From Ramlibacter sp. WS9 (GTDB lineage: Bacteria > Pseudomonadota > Gammaproteobacteria > Burkholderiales > Burkholderiaceae_C): 64,000 nucleotides of DNA. Where the stretch lies: positions 35,264 through 99,263 of the forward strand of contig NZ_RKMB01000023.1 of NCBI RefSeq assembly GCF_003797765.1, read 5' to 3'. The position numbers and the translations under genes were made by a program. Positions 26,584 to 34,829 of this stretch are shown piece after piece (position 1 is the first letter of the stretch; each line of letters starts with the position of its first letter). The notes beneath the pieces are model-generated. The model worked only from the letters and a program-made list of their open reading frames with translations, had not been told where the DNA came from and did not search any database.

Positions 26584-27948
26584 ATGGCGCGCATCCTCAT
26601 CGTCGACGACGACCCGGCGCTGCTGCGCCTGCTGTCGCTGCGGCTGCGCGGCGAAGGGCATGAAGTGCTGGAAGCCGTCTCGGGCGAAGCCGCACTGGCG
26701 AAGCTGGACCACGAGTTGCCGCAGCTGCTCATCACCGATCTGCGCATGGCCGGCATGGACGGCCTGCAGCTGTTCGAAGCCGTGCACCGCCGCCACCCGC
26801 TGCTGCCCGTGCTGATGCTCACGGCGCACGGCACCATCCCCGACGCGGTGAAGGCGCTGCAGCGCGGCGTGTTCGGTTATCTCGCGAAGCCCTTCGAGGC
26901 ACGCGACCTGATGGTCGAAGTCGACCGCGCACTCGCCGCGTCGCAGGCACTGGGCGCCAACATTCCCGTGGACGGCGCCGAGGGTGACGCGGGCGAGGCC
27001 TGGCGCGAATCCATCCTGACGCGCAGCCCGCGCATGCAGCAGCTGCTGGCCGAGGCGCGCATGGTCGCGCAGAGCGATGCCTCGGTACTGATCCAGGGCG
27101 ACAGCGGCACGGGCAAGGAGCTTCTCGCGCGCGCGATCCATTCGGCCAGCACCCGCGCGCGCGAGAATTTCGTCGGGGTCAACTGCGGTGCGATCCCGGA
27201 GAACCTCGTCGAGTCGGAGCTGTTCGGCCACGTGAAAGGGGCGTTCACGGGCGCGGTGCGGGACCGCCCGGGCCTCTTCGTCGACGCCCAGCGCGGCACC
27301 ATCTTTCTCGACGAGATCGCCGATCTTCCGCTCTCGATGCAGGTCAAGCTGCTGCGCGTGCTGCAGGAACGCGAAGTGCGTCCGGTGGGCGCAGAGCGCA
27401 GCGTGCGGATCGACGTGCGGGTCATCTGCGCGTCGCACCGCAAGCTCGAGGACGAGGTGGCGGCCGGGCGCTTTCGCGAAGACCTGTTCTATCGCCTGAA
27501 CGTGGTCAACCTGGTGCTGCCCCCGCTGGGCGCGCGGCGGGAGGACATCGCGTTGCTGGCGCAGCATTTCATGGCGACGCTGGCGCAGCGCTATGGCAAG
27601 CCCGTCACCGCGTTTGCGCCGGGTGCCATGGAAATGCTGGTCGGCGCCGCGTGGCCGGGCAATGTTCGCCAGTTGCAGAACGTCGTGGAAAAGTGCGTGG
27701 TGCTGGCCACCTCGCCCTTGCTCGACACCGGCCTGGTCCAGCGCGCGCTGTCGAATGCCGTCGGCGAAATGCTGCCCTTCGATGAGGCGCGCCGGCAGTT
27801 CGAGCGCGACTACCTCACCCAATTGCTCAAGCTCACCGCAGGCAACGTGAGCCAGGCGGCGCGGCTCGCGCGCCGCAACCGCACCGACTTTTATGCGCTG
27901 CTCGGGCGCCACCAGCTGGAACCTGCAGCCTTCAAGCAAGGCGCGTGA
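26584..27948 (+). CDS. glrR: GlrR-like sigma-54-dependent response regulator
   Basis: 454 residues in the NtrC layout: receiver (phospho-Asp in LLITDLRMAGMDG, near residue 53), AAA+ domain with Walker A GDSGTGKELLARAIH and the sigma-54 contact loop GAFTGA, then a Fis-type helix-turn-helix. The C-terminus RRNRTDFYALLGRHQLEP closely matches the end of enterobacterial GlrR (QseF). GlrR binds TGTC-N10-GACA; two perfect copies and a sigma-54 promoter follow this gene directly. The kinase partner is a PAS protein, not a membrane GlrK, so the signal probably differs. Confidence 0.9.
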   Translation: MARILIVDDDPALLRLLSLRLRGEGHEVLEAVSGEAALAKLDHELPQLLITDLRMAGMDGLQLFEAVHRRHPLLPVLMLTAHGTIPDAVKALQRGVFGYLAKPFEARDLMVEVDRALAASQALGANIPVDGAEGDAGEAWRESILTRSPRMQQLLAEARMVAQSDASVLIQGDSGTGKELLARAIHSASTRARENFVGVNCGAIPENLVESELFGHVKGAFTGAVRDRPGLFVDAQRGTIFLDEIADLPLSMQVKLLRVLQEREVRPVGAERSVRIDVRVICASHRKLEDEVAAGRFREDLFYRLNVVNLVLPPLGARREDIALLAQHFMATLAQRYGKPVTAFAPGAMEMLVGAAWPGNVRQLQNVVEKCVVLATSPLLDTGLVQRALSNAVGEMLPFDEARRQFERDYLTQLLKLTAGNVSQAARLARRNRTDFYALLGRHQLEPAAFKQGA

Positions 27949-27966
27949 CTTTTGCACCCCCGCGAC

Positions 27967-27984
27967 TGTCGGCAAACGCCGACA
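27967..27984. promoter_or_regulatory. GlrR-type enhancer site 1
   Basis: TGTC-GGCAAACGCC-GACA, an exact match to the GlrR motif TGTC-N10-GACA, and almost a full palindrome. Its centre is about 153 bp upstream of the predicted sigma-54 start. Confidence 0.7.
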
Positions 27985-28032
27985 ACGCAAGCCCTTGATC
28001 TGAAAGCGAATCCGCTCTGCCGGCGGCAGCCC

Positions 28033-28050
28033 TGTCGGCGTTCGCCGACA
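28033..28050. promoter_or_regulatory. GlrR-type enhancer site 2
   Basis: TGTC-GGCGTTCGCC-GACA, a second exact TGTC-N10-GACA site, 66 bp after the first and about 87 bp upstream of the predicted start. This is normal placing for sigma-54 enhancer-binding proteins. Confidence 0.7.
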
Positions 28051-28102
28051 CCCCGCCCGAGCCGCTGCTTCGTAAGCCGTTGATTCCATTGGGTTTGCCT
28101 CA

Positions 28103-28117
28103 TGGCACGCCTCTTGA
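28103..28117 (+). promoter_or_regulatory. Sigma-54 promoter
   Basis: TGGCACG-CCTC-TTGA against the consensus TGGCACG-N4-TTGC: 10 of 11 defined positions fit, the last C being A. The GG and G(C) elements have the correct spacing. The transcription start should be near 28128-28129. Confidence 0.65.
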
Positions 28118-28130
28118 GTGTCAAAACGGC

Positions 28131-28385
28131 ATGAAACACTTCAGCCTCCTGCGCCTCGCGCGCCGTCTCGACCGCTTCAACTGCGCCCTGCTCGCGGCGT
28201 TGGCGGCCATGGCGCTCACTGCATGCGGCAACGGCCCGCAACCCGCAGCGGCATCGAGCTCGCTTGCGAGCGGCGTGCAGCAGATCCTTCACGCAAGCGA
28301 ATCAAGCACAGCCGCCGCGCGCAGTGGCGAACGCGTCGCGCGGAGCCCCACGACTTCTTATCAAACCAACGAGGAACATCCATGA
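28131..28385 (+). CDS. Small putative lipoprotein upstream of the globin
   Basis: 84 residues (starts MKHFSLLRLARRLDRFNCAL). The hydrophobic segment ALLAALAAMALTACGNG ends in a lipobox (LTAC), so the mature part is a ~50-residue polar lipoprotein with no known domain. Its stop overlaps the globin start (ATGA), suggesting translational coupling. The predicted sigma-54 start is only 2-3 nt before the ATG, so the message may be leaderless, or translation may depend on another promoter. The alternative reading is an untranslated leader. Confidence 0.55.
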   Translation: MKHFSLLRLARRLDRFNCALLAALAAMALTACGNGPQPAAASSSLASGVQQILHASESSTAAARSGERVARSPTTSYQTNEEHP

Positions 28386-28822
28386 GCCCCCAACAAATCG
28401 ACCTGGTCCAGCGCAGCTTCAACGAGGTCAAGCCGATCGCTGCCGCAGCAGCAGCTCTCTTCTACAAGCGCCTGTTCATGCTCGATCCGAGCATTCGCCC
28501 CATGTTCAAGGGCGAGATGACGAAGCAGGGCCAGATGCTGATGAGCATGATCGGTGCGGCCGTCGTGGGCCTGCGCAATCTGGAGAAGCTCGCGCCGGTG
28601 TTGCGGCAACTGGGCGCTCGCCATGCCGGCTACGGCGTGAACAGCGCGCACTACGTCACTGTCGGCAGCGCGTTGATGTGGACGCTGGACGAAAGCCTGG
28701 GCGACAAGTTCACGCCCGAAGTGCGCGATGCGTGGGCGGCCGCGTACGACCTGCTCTCCGACGTGATGGAACTGGGCGCCATGGAACCGGCCGAAGCCCG
28801 GCGCGCCGTCATGGCGGCCTGA
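28382..28822 (+). CDS. Single-domain globin (bacterial haemoglobin type)
   Basis: 146 residues, the size of Vitreoscilla-type haemoglobin with no reductase domain. Globin features: SPQQIDLVQRSFNEVKPIAA at the start, FYKRLFMLDPSIRPMFKG, and the probable proximal-His region LGARHAGYGVNSAHYVTVG. It would bind oxygen or nitric oxide. It overlaps the lipoprotein gene by 4 bp and lies downstream of two GlrR-type sites and a sigma-54 promoter, so it is the likely output of the kinase/regulator pair. Confidence 0.88.
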   Translation: MSPQQIDLVQRSFNEVKPIAAAAAALFYKRLFMLDPSIRPMFKGEMTKQGQMLMSMIGAAVVGLRNLEKLAPVLRQLGARHAGYGVNSAHYVTVGSALMWTLDESLGDKFTPEVRDAWAAAYDLLSDVMELGAMEPAEARRAVMAA

Positions 28823-28856
28823 AACCTGAGGCTCATTGGGGCCCCACAATCGCCGG

Positions 28857-29684
28857 ATGCGAATCCAGCTGCTGTCCGACCTCCACCTCGAAGTCCACCC
28901 GAACTACCAGCCACGCCCGGCACCCGATGCGCAACTGCTGGTGCTCGCGGGAGACATCGGCTCCTACCAGACAGGAAGCCGGCTCGCCGGTGACGACTTC
29001 GGGCTGGAGCGGTTCTCGCCCAAACTCGGCTGGCCGGTGCCGGTGCTGTATGTCCCCGGCAACCACGAATACGACAACCTCGACTTCGACGCGACGCACC
29101 TGCGCCTGCGCGAAACCTGCGAGCGCCTGGGCATCACCTGGCTGGAGCGCGAAGTTCTCACCTTCGGCGACGTGCGCTTCATCGGCACCACGCTGTGGGC
29201 CGATTTCGAAGCGCTCATCACCGACTCCGACCGCCTCGCGGGGGAAACGCGTGTGCTCGCCAAGCGGGAAAAGGCGTTTCGCGCCGCCAACTACTACCTG
29301 AAGAAGATGAGCGGCATGCGAGCCGGCGAGCCCTTGCTGGCCCCGGGCTGGCGCGAGTTGGCGCTGGAATGCGAGCAATGGCTACGCGCCGCGCTCGCGA
29401 CGCCTTTCACCGGCACCACCGTGGTGGTGACGCACTTTGCGCCCACACTGCGCAGCGCCGATCCGCGCTACGGCCTCACGCCCGGCACAGCGGGCTTTTG
29501 CAACTCTCTTGATGAGCTGCTGCCCCTGGCGCAACTTTGGCTGCACGGACATCTGCATTGCCAGCACGACTATATCGCTGAGGGCTGCCACATCGTGGCC
29601 AACACCTTGGGCTATGCCGCGCGCGGCGAGCAGGAAGGCTTTCGCGAGCAACTCGTCATCGAGGTTCCTTCGCGCAACGCGTGA
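28857..29684 (+). CDS. Calcineurin-like metallophosphoesterase
   Basis: 275 residues from the ATG at 28857 (MRIQLLSDLHLE). Metal-binding motifs of the family: SDLHLE, LAGDIG, PGNHEY and the C-terminal HGHLHC. Such enzymes hydrolyse phosphodiesters or phosphomonoesters; the substrate is not predictable. It begins 34 bp after the globin stop on the same strand, so it may be read from the same sigma-54 transcript. Confidence 0.85.
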   Translation: MRIQLLSDLHLEVHPNYQPRPAPDAQLLVLAGDIGSYQTGSRLAGDDFGLERFSPKLGWPVPVLYVPGNHEYDNLDFDATHLRLRETCERLGITWLEREVLTFGDVRFIGTTLWADFEALITDSDRLAGETRVLAKREKAFRAANYYLKKMSGMRAGEPLLAPGWRELALECEQWLRAALATPFTGTTVVVTHFAPTLRSADPRYGLTPGTAGFCNSLDELLPLAQLWLHGHLHCQHDYIAEGCHIVANTLGYAARGEQEGFREQLVIEVPSRNA

Positions 29685-29865
29685 GGGACTGGCGGAGAGG
29701 CGCGCAAAGGCGCAGAACTTGCATCGACGCTGCCAGCAGGCGTTCCTGTGAGATTTCGCACCGCGCTGGCGCGCGTGCATACAACTGCAGCTAATTCTTT
29801 ACACCCGGGACGTGCCGCGAACACAGGTCGCGTGAAACACTTGTCGCACCATCAAGGAGGCAGGC

Positions 29866-30420
29866 ATGGGAAAAGCAATCTTGACCCCGACGCTCGCGTG
29901 GCTTGCCGCCGTCACCGGCGCACTCGCGCTTGCCATGGCCACCCCCAGCGAGTCTCACTTCATGGGCCGCCTTCCCACCCTCACTGCCAAACGCCTCGAC
30001 CAGCAACTGGTGACGCTGCCGCACGGCCTGCCCGCCGAACGCACCTTGGCACTGGTGGCCTTCAATCGCAGCCAGCGCGCCGAGATCGACAGCTGGATCC
30101 AGGGCCTGCGGCTGGGCCACGACCCGAGCATTCCCTGGTTCAAGATGCCGGTGTTCAACGACCCCGGCAGTGAAGTGGCGCGCAACGACCTGCAAAACCA
30201 GATGCTCGCGCGGCACCCGGCCGGGGCCGACCTCTCGCGCCTGGTGCCCGTGTTCACCGACCGCGATGCGTTCATTCGCGCTGCCGGCCTTTCGGGCACC
30301 GAGCACGCCTGGGTGCTGGTGCTCAATCGCGAAGGCAAGGTGCTCGCGCGCGCCGAGGGCCTGTACGACGAAGCCAAGGCTCAGGCCTTGCGCGAAACCC
30401 TGCTGGCGCAGGGGGACTGA
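29866..30420 (+). CDS. Exported thioredoxin-like hypothetical protein
   Basis: 184 residues. N-terminal signal-like helix (about 7-25, LTPTLAWLAAVTGALALAMA). The body (ERTLALVAFNRSQRAEIDSW and LSGTEHAWVLVLNREGKVLA) reads like a thioredoxin fold without a CxxC pair, similar in outline to Atp10/YtfJ-type proteins. AAGGAGG precedes the ATG. It stands alone, convergent with the ArgP gene. Periplasmic or membrane-anchored; function unknown. Confidence 0.65.
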   Translation: MGKAILTPTLAWLAAVTGALALAMATPSESHFMGRLPTLTAKRLDQQLVTLPHGLPAERTLALVAFNRSQRAEIDSWIQGLRLGHDPSIPWFKMPVFNDPGSEVARNDLQNQMLARHPAGADLSRLVPVFTDRDAFIRAAGLSGTEHAWVLVLNREGKVLARAEGLYDEAKAQALRETLLAQGD

Positions 30421-30427
30421 GCCGGCG

Positions 30428-31342
30428 CTACCCCACCGACAGCGCGCCGCCCGCGGCCTGCATCAGCGCGCTCGTCAGTGAATCGAGCACTTCCGATTCG
30501 AGGTTCCAGCAGTGCCAGTAGAGCTGGATGGGCAGCGTGTACGCCGGCGCGATGTTCACCAGCTGGCCCTGCTCCAGCAGCCCGCGGGCCAGCAATTCCG
30601 GCACCACGCTCGCGCCCCAGCCGGCGAGCACCGCGCGCACCTGGCCTTCTGAGCTGGGCACGAACAGCTGGTTCAGCGTCACCCGCTTGAGGCCGAAGGC
30701 CTTGCCCACGAACTCGCTCTGCATGTCGTCCTTGCGATTGAACGCGATGAACGGATGCTCGCGGAAATTGTGCGGGCCGAGGCCCTTGGGGAAGTGATCC
30801 CGCGCGAACTGCGCCTGCGCCACCGCCACGTATTCCATCGCGCCCAGCGGCACCACTTTGCAGCCGCGCAGCGCCTGCTTGAGCGTGGTGACGCAGCCGA
30901 GCACCTGCCCTTCACGCAGCCATTCCTGCGTGAAATCCTGGTCGTCGGTGATGATCTCCATCGGCAGCCCCTGGCGCGCCAGGTCGTTCAGCGCGGGCAG
31001 CGCCCAGGTGGCGATGCTGTCGGCGTTGATGGCGATCGAGATCCGCTCTTCCTCGCGCGCGCCGCCGGTGGAGCTGGGCGCCAGTTCCTTCAGGTCCCGT
31101 TCCAGATCGGCACGCAGCAGGCGCATCTGCTTGGTGTGTTTCAGCAGCAGCTGGCCTGCCGACGTCGGCCGAAGCGGCCGGCTGCGCACAATAAGCACGG
31201 TGCCGATCTGCGCCTCCAGCGCGCGCAGCCGCTGCGAAACCGCCGATTGGGTGATCGAAAGCCGCTGCGCCGCGCGCTCGAATCCACCCTCTTCCACGAT
31301 GGCGGCGAGGCACTCCAGGGCGTCCGGGTCGAATGTGCTCAT
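30428..31342 (-). CDS. argP: LysR family regulator, ArgP type
   Basis: 304 residues. The helix-turn-helix GGFERAAQRLSITQSAVSQR, then LRALEAQIG, is nearly that of E. coli ArgP, followed by the LysR effector domain. ArgP-type regulators respond to basic amino acids and control exporters or catabolic enzymes. It is divergent from a D-amino-acid dehydrogenase gene, with a LysR-like palindrome in the shared 91-bp promoter, so dadA is the likely target here. Confidence 0.85.
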   Translation of the reverse strand: MSTFDPDALECLAAIVEEGGFERAAQRLSITQSAVSQRLRALEAQIGTVLIVRSRPLRPTSAGQLLLKHTKQMRLLRADLERDLKELAPSSTGGAREEERISIAINADSIATWALPALNDLARQGLPMEIITDDQDFTQEWLREGQVLGCVTTLKQALRGCKVVPLGAMEYVAVAQAQFARDHFPKGLGPHNFREHPFIAFNRKDDMQSEFVGKAFGLKRVTLNQLFVPSSEGQVRAVLAGWGASVVPELLARGLLEQGQLVNIAPAYTLPIQLYWHCWNLESEVLDSLTSALMQAAGGALSVG

Positions 31343-31360
31343 AGGGGCTCCGTTGTATTA

Positions 31361-31377
31361 GAAAACCTGATGTTTTC
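31361..31377. promoter_or_regulatory. LysR operator candidate between argP and dadA
   Basis: GAAAAC-CTGAT-GTTTTC, a perfect 6-bp inverted repeat with a 5-bp spacer, 57-73 bp before the dadA start and 19-35 bp before argP. The size and placing suit a LysR recognition site. An AT-rich stretch with TTTAATTTC/TTTTAATTG boxes follows and may hold the dadA promoter. Confidence 0.5.
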
Positions 31378-31433
31378 CGTAAGAGTTTAATTTCTCTTTT
31401 AATTGCGCACAAGTTCCCACACACTCCGATGCC

Positions 31434-32759
31434 ATGAAAATCCTAGTCTTGGGCGCCGGCATCATCGGCGTCAGCACCGCGTGGCACCTGCTGGAGCAGG
31501 GGCATGACGTGACCGTCGTCGACCGGCAGCCGGGTGCGGCGCAGGAAACCAGTTTCGCCAACGCAGCGCAGATCTCGGTCAGCTATTGCGAACCCTGGGC
31601 CAACCGCCACGCACCGGCCAAGCTGCTCAAATGGATGTTCCGCAACGACGCGCCGCTCTTGTTCCGTCCGCAGATGGATTGGCAGCAGTGGCGCTGGGGC
31701 CTGCAGTTCCTCGCCCAATGCAACGACGCTGCGTTCGAGCGCAACGTGCAGCAGCTCGTGGCGCTCGGTGCGTACAGCCACGCCGCGCTCAAGGCTGTGG
31801 TGAGGGCGACCGGCATCGACTACAACCGCCTCGAGCGGGGCATTGCCCACTACTACACCGACCAGGCGTCGTTCGACGATGCCGCGCAGGCCGCGCAACT
31901 GATGCAGAAGTACGGCGTTCACCGCAAGGTGGTGAGTACCGCCGAATTGCTGAAGATCGAGCCGGCCTTCAAGTCTTTTGCGCACCGCATCGTCGGCGGA
32001 ACGTATACCGCCAGCGACGAGAGCGGCGACGCACGCCTTTTCACCGAACAGCTCGCCGCGCGCTGCGCGGCGCGTGGCGCGCAGTTCCTCTACGGCCACG
32101 ACATCGAGCGGCTGGAAAAAGCGGGCGGCACCATTGCCGCCGTCGCGGTGCGCGACCGGGCTACCGGAACGCAGCGGCGCCTTGCCGCCGACGAATTCGT
32201 GGTGGCCTGCGGCTCCTACAGCGCGCCGCTGCTGCGCAGCGTGGGCGTCGACCTGCCGATCTACCCCGGCAAGGGCTACAGCGCGACGTTCCGCTTGAAG
32301 AAGCCCGAGCTCGCACCCTACGTCAGCACGATCGACGACGAAGTGAAGTGCGCTCTCTCGCGCATCGGCGACGAGTTGCGCGTGGCCGGCACCATCGAAC
32401 TCGGCGGCTTCGACCTGTCACTGGACAGCCCACTGGCGAAGGCGCGCTGCCGCATGCTGGCCGAACGCGTGGAGGCCGTGCTGCCCGGCGTGTGCGACAC
32501 GCGCAGCGAAGAAGAAGGCGGCAACCCGCGCTTCTGGACGGGCCTGCGGCCGGCCACGCCGACCAACATCCCCTACATCGGCCGCACGAAGGTGGGGCGC
32601 CTGTGGGTCAATGCGGGCCACGGCACGCTGGGCTGGACCCACGGTGCCGGTTCGGGCAAGGCGATGGCGGAGTTGATCGGCGGGGAGCGGCCGGAGATGG
32701 CGTTCAAGTTCTACGGCGTAGATGCGCCGCAGCGTGGCTATTCGCCACGCACCGCGTAA
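31434..32759 (+). CDS. dadA: D-amino acid dehydrogenase (DadA family)
   Basis: 441 residues. FAD-dependent oxidation of D-amino acids (classically D-alanine) to 2-oxo acids, passing electrons to the respiratory chain. The N-terminal dinucleotide-binding motif is LGAGIIGVSTAWHLLEQGHD; the DadA-specific PGAAQETSFANAAQIS follows; the C-terminal FAD contact is RPATPTNIPYIG with GHGTLGWT. Divergent ArgP regulator. With the N-acyl-D-amino-acid deacylase at 48.7 kb it would complete use of D-amino acid derivatives, though they are 16 kb apart. Confidence 0.92.
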   Translation: MKILVLGAGIIGVSTAWHLLEQGHDVTVVDRQPGAAQETSFANAAQISVSYCEPWANRHAPAKLLKWMFRNDAPLLFRPQMDWQQWRWGLQFLAQCNDAAFERNVQQLVALGAYSHAALKAVVRATGIDYNRLERGIAHYYTDQASFDDAAQAAQLMQKYGVHRKVVSTAELLKIEPAFKSFAHRIVGGTYTASDESGDARLFTEQLAARCAARGAQFLYGHDIERLEKAGGTIAAVAVRDRATGTQRRLAADEFVVACGSYSAPLLRSVGVDLPIYPGKGYSATFRLKKPELAPYVSTIDDEVKCALSRIGDELRVAGTIELGGFDLSLDSPLAKARCRMLAERVEAVLPGVCDTRSEEEGGNPRFWTGLRPATPTNIPYIGRTKVGRLWVNAGHGTLGWTHGAGSGKAMAELIGGERPEMAFKFYGVDAPQRGYSPRTA

Positions 32760-34016
32760 TCACTCGTCTTTTTCACCCGGTTCGTACAAGGTTTCGCGGC
32801 CCATCCGGTCGAGCACCAGCTCCGCCGTCCACGGCAACATCAGCGAGCCGCAGCGGCTGTCGCGGTAGATGCGCTCCAGCGGCAGGTGCTTCATCATGCT
32901 CTGGCCGCCGCACGTGCGGATCGCCAGACGCGCGATGTCGTTGGCGCCTTCCATCACGCTGTAATGCGCGGCGTAGAGGCGCATGCGCGCATCCTTCGAC
33001 GGGTTCGGCCCGGCCTCCAGGATGGCGCGCGTGAACAGGCTCTTCATCGCTTCCAGCTGGATGCGCATCTGCGCCACCGCGATCTGCTTGGTGGGGTACA
33101 TGCGGCGCTTGACGGGCGGCTCGCCTGGCACCTCGCCGCGCAGGTAGCTCACCGTGAAGTCGTAGGCCGCATTGGCCTGCCCGAGGTAGGTGGGCGCGAG
33201 TGTGAAGAACATCGCGGGCCAAGTCTGCGCGCCCATGAAGTAGACGCCGCGCGGCATGAGCTGCTCGTCGTCGGAGACGAACACCTCCTTGAACGTGAGG
33301 TTTCGGCTCACGGTGCCGCGCATGCCCAGCGGATCCCATTCACCGCTGATGGCAAGACCCTCGCTCGTGGCGGGCACGGCCAGGTACAGCGTGTCGCGCG
33401 CATCGGGATGCTGGTCGCCCTTGTCTTCCGTACACAGCACGCCGTAGTAGTCGGCCGCGCCGGAGAGCGAGGCGAAGATCTTGCGCCCGTTCACCACCCA
33501 GCCGCCTTCGACCTTGCGCGCCGTGGTGCCGAAAGGCGCACGGCCCGCCGCCGCGGCGCTGCCTTCGGAGAACGGCTGTGCGTACACGGCGCCGTCCTTC
33601 ACCACCCGCTTGAAGTGCAGCTCGCGCCGGCGCGCATGCTCGGCGCGCTGCGCGTCCGTCATCGCGATGCCGTCGGCCAGCACGCCCGTCCACATCGTCG
33701 AGCAGATGTGCATGTTGTAGGTGAGCGCGGTCGCGCCGCAGAAGCGCCCGATCTCGGCCGCCACCATCATGTAGGTGGCGTAGTCGGCGCCGAGGCCGCC
33801 GTGAGACTGCGGCACGCACAGCGCCAGCAGGCCCGCGCCGCGCAGGTCTTCGTAGTTAGCGAAAGGAAAAGTCGCGGTCTTGTCCCACTCGGCGGCGCGT
33901 GGCGCGAATTTCTCGCGCCCCAGCTCATGGGCCAGCGAGAGTAGCGAGCGCTGCTGCGCCGTGAATGCCAGGTCGCCGACGGCGGGCGTGAAGCTGAGGG
34001 TGGGCAAGGCGTCCAT
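32760..34016 (-). CDS. Acyl-CoA dehydrogenase-fold flavoprotein, possible two-component monooxygenase
   Basis: 418 residues with the full ACAD fold: N-terminal helices, flavin-contact strand segment WVVNGRKIFASLSGAADYYG, and the C-terminal helix bundle. Where short-chain acyl-CoA dehydrogenases carry an EGT-type catalytic Glu, this reads RCGSLMLPWTAEL, so the usual base seems absent. That, plus a flavin reductase in the same cluster, suggests an oxygenase of the DszC/HpaB kind rather than a fatty-acid dehydrogenase. It may do the ring hydroxylation before the NicX-like enzyme. It is 24 bp downstream of the alpha/beta hydrolase. Confidence 0.75.
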   Translation of the reverse strand: MDALPTLSFTPAVGDLAFTAQQRSLLSLAHELGREKFAPRAAEWDKTATFPFANYEDLRGAGLLALCVPQSHGGLGADYATYMMVAAEIGRFCGATALTYNMHICSTMWTGVLADGIAMTDAQRAEHARRRELHFKRVVKDGAVYAQPFSEGSAAAAGRAPFGTTARKVEGGWVVNGRKIFASLSGAADYYGVLCTEDKGDQHPDARDTLYLAVPATSEGLAISGEWDPLGMRGTVSRNLTFKEVFVSDDEQLMPRGVYFMGAQTWPAMFFTLAPTYLGQANAAYDFTVSYLRGEVPGEPPVKRRMYPTKQIAVAQMRIQLEAMKSLFTRAILEAGPNPSKDARMRLYAAHYSVMEGANDIARLAIRTCGGQSMMKHLPLERIYRDSRCGSLMLPWTAELVLDRMGRETLYEPGEKDE

Positions 34017-34040
34017 GGTGAATCCTTCGTACGGATCGGA

Positions 34041-34829
34041 TCAGTGCAGCAGTTCGCGCGGCAGCGCGAGGAAATTGAGCAGCATGGAGTCGAAGTCATC
34101 GGGCGCTTCGAGGTTCTGCAGATGCCCGATGCCGCGCATTTCCATGTAGGTGCTGTTGGGAATCGCATCGGCCATCTTGCGCATCACCGCCGGCGGCGCG
34201 TTGCGGTCATGCTCGCCGGCGATCATCAGGGTGGGCACGCGAATCTGCGTGAGGTTCGCGCGCCGGTCGAAGGTGACGATCGCTTCGAGTGCGCGGCGGT
34301 AGGTGGACGCGGGCACCTGGCTCATACAGACGGTGGCCAGGCGCACGCCTTCGGGCAGGGAGCCTGGGCCGACCATTTGCGGCACCAGCACCTGCGCCAG
34401 CTCGGTCATGCTCTTGCCGGCGTCCAGCGGCGCAGTGCGCTGGGCGATGAATTCGCGCTGCCAGTCGCCATCGGGTTTGCCGAACGACGGCGACGTGCCG
34501 CACAGCACCAGCCGGTTGACCAGCTCGGGCCGCCGCGCCATCACCTCCTGCGCCACCATGCCGCCCATGCTGTGGCCCACCAGTGTGAGGTCCGCGCACT
34601 GCAGGCTTTCGATGAGGGTCACGCAGCTTTGGGCCAGGCCCTTGAAGTTGTAGGGTTCGATCGGTGCGCTGTGGCCGTAGCCCGGCATGTCCCAGGCGAC
34701 GGCCCGATAACCGGACGAAGCGAGCGTCTCGACTTGCGGCGCGAACGCCAGGTGCCCGCCGCCGATGCCGTGCAGCATCAGCACCGTGGGGCCGCTACCG
34801 AGTGTGGTGAAGGTCGGGATGTTCGTCAC
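34041..34829 (-). CDS. Alpha/beta hydrolase, possible N-formylmaleamate deformylase
   Basis: 262 residues from a GTG at 34827-34829 that overlaps the stop of the nicX-like gene (GTGA). Oxyanion-region LHGIGGGHLAF, nucleophile VGHSMGGMVAQ, acid in AGEHDRNAPP and His in GIGHLQNLE are all present. By sequence it resembles 3-oxoadipate enol-lactonases. By position, directly after a NicX-like dioxygenase, it is a candidate for NicD/PicE, which removes the formyl group from N-formylmaleamate. The fold is sure; the substrate is inferred from context. Confidence 0.75.
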   Translation of the reverse strand: MTNIPTFTTLGSGPTVLMLHGIGGGHLAFAPQVETLASSGYRAVAWDMPGYGHSAPIEPYNFKGLAQSCVTLIESLQCADLTLVGHSMGGMVAQEVMARRPELVNRLVLCGTSPSFGKPDGDWQREFIAQRTAPLDAGKSMTELAQVLVPQMVGPGSLPEGVRLATVCMSQVPASTYRRALEAIVTFDRRANLTQIRVPTLMIAGEHDRNAPPAVMRKMADAIPNSTYMEMRGIGHLQNLEAPDDFDSMLLNFLALPRELLH

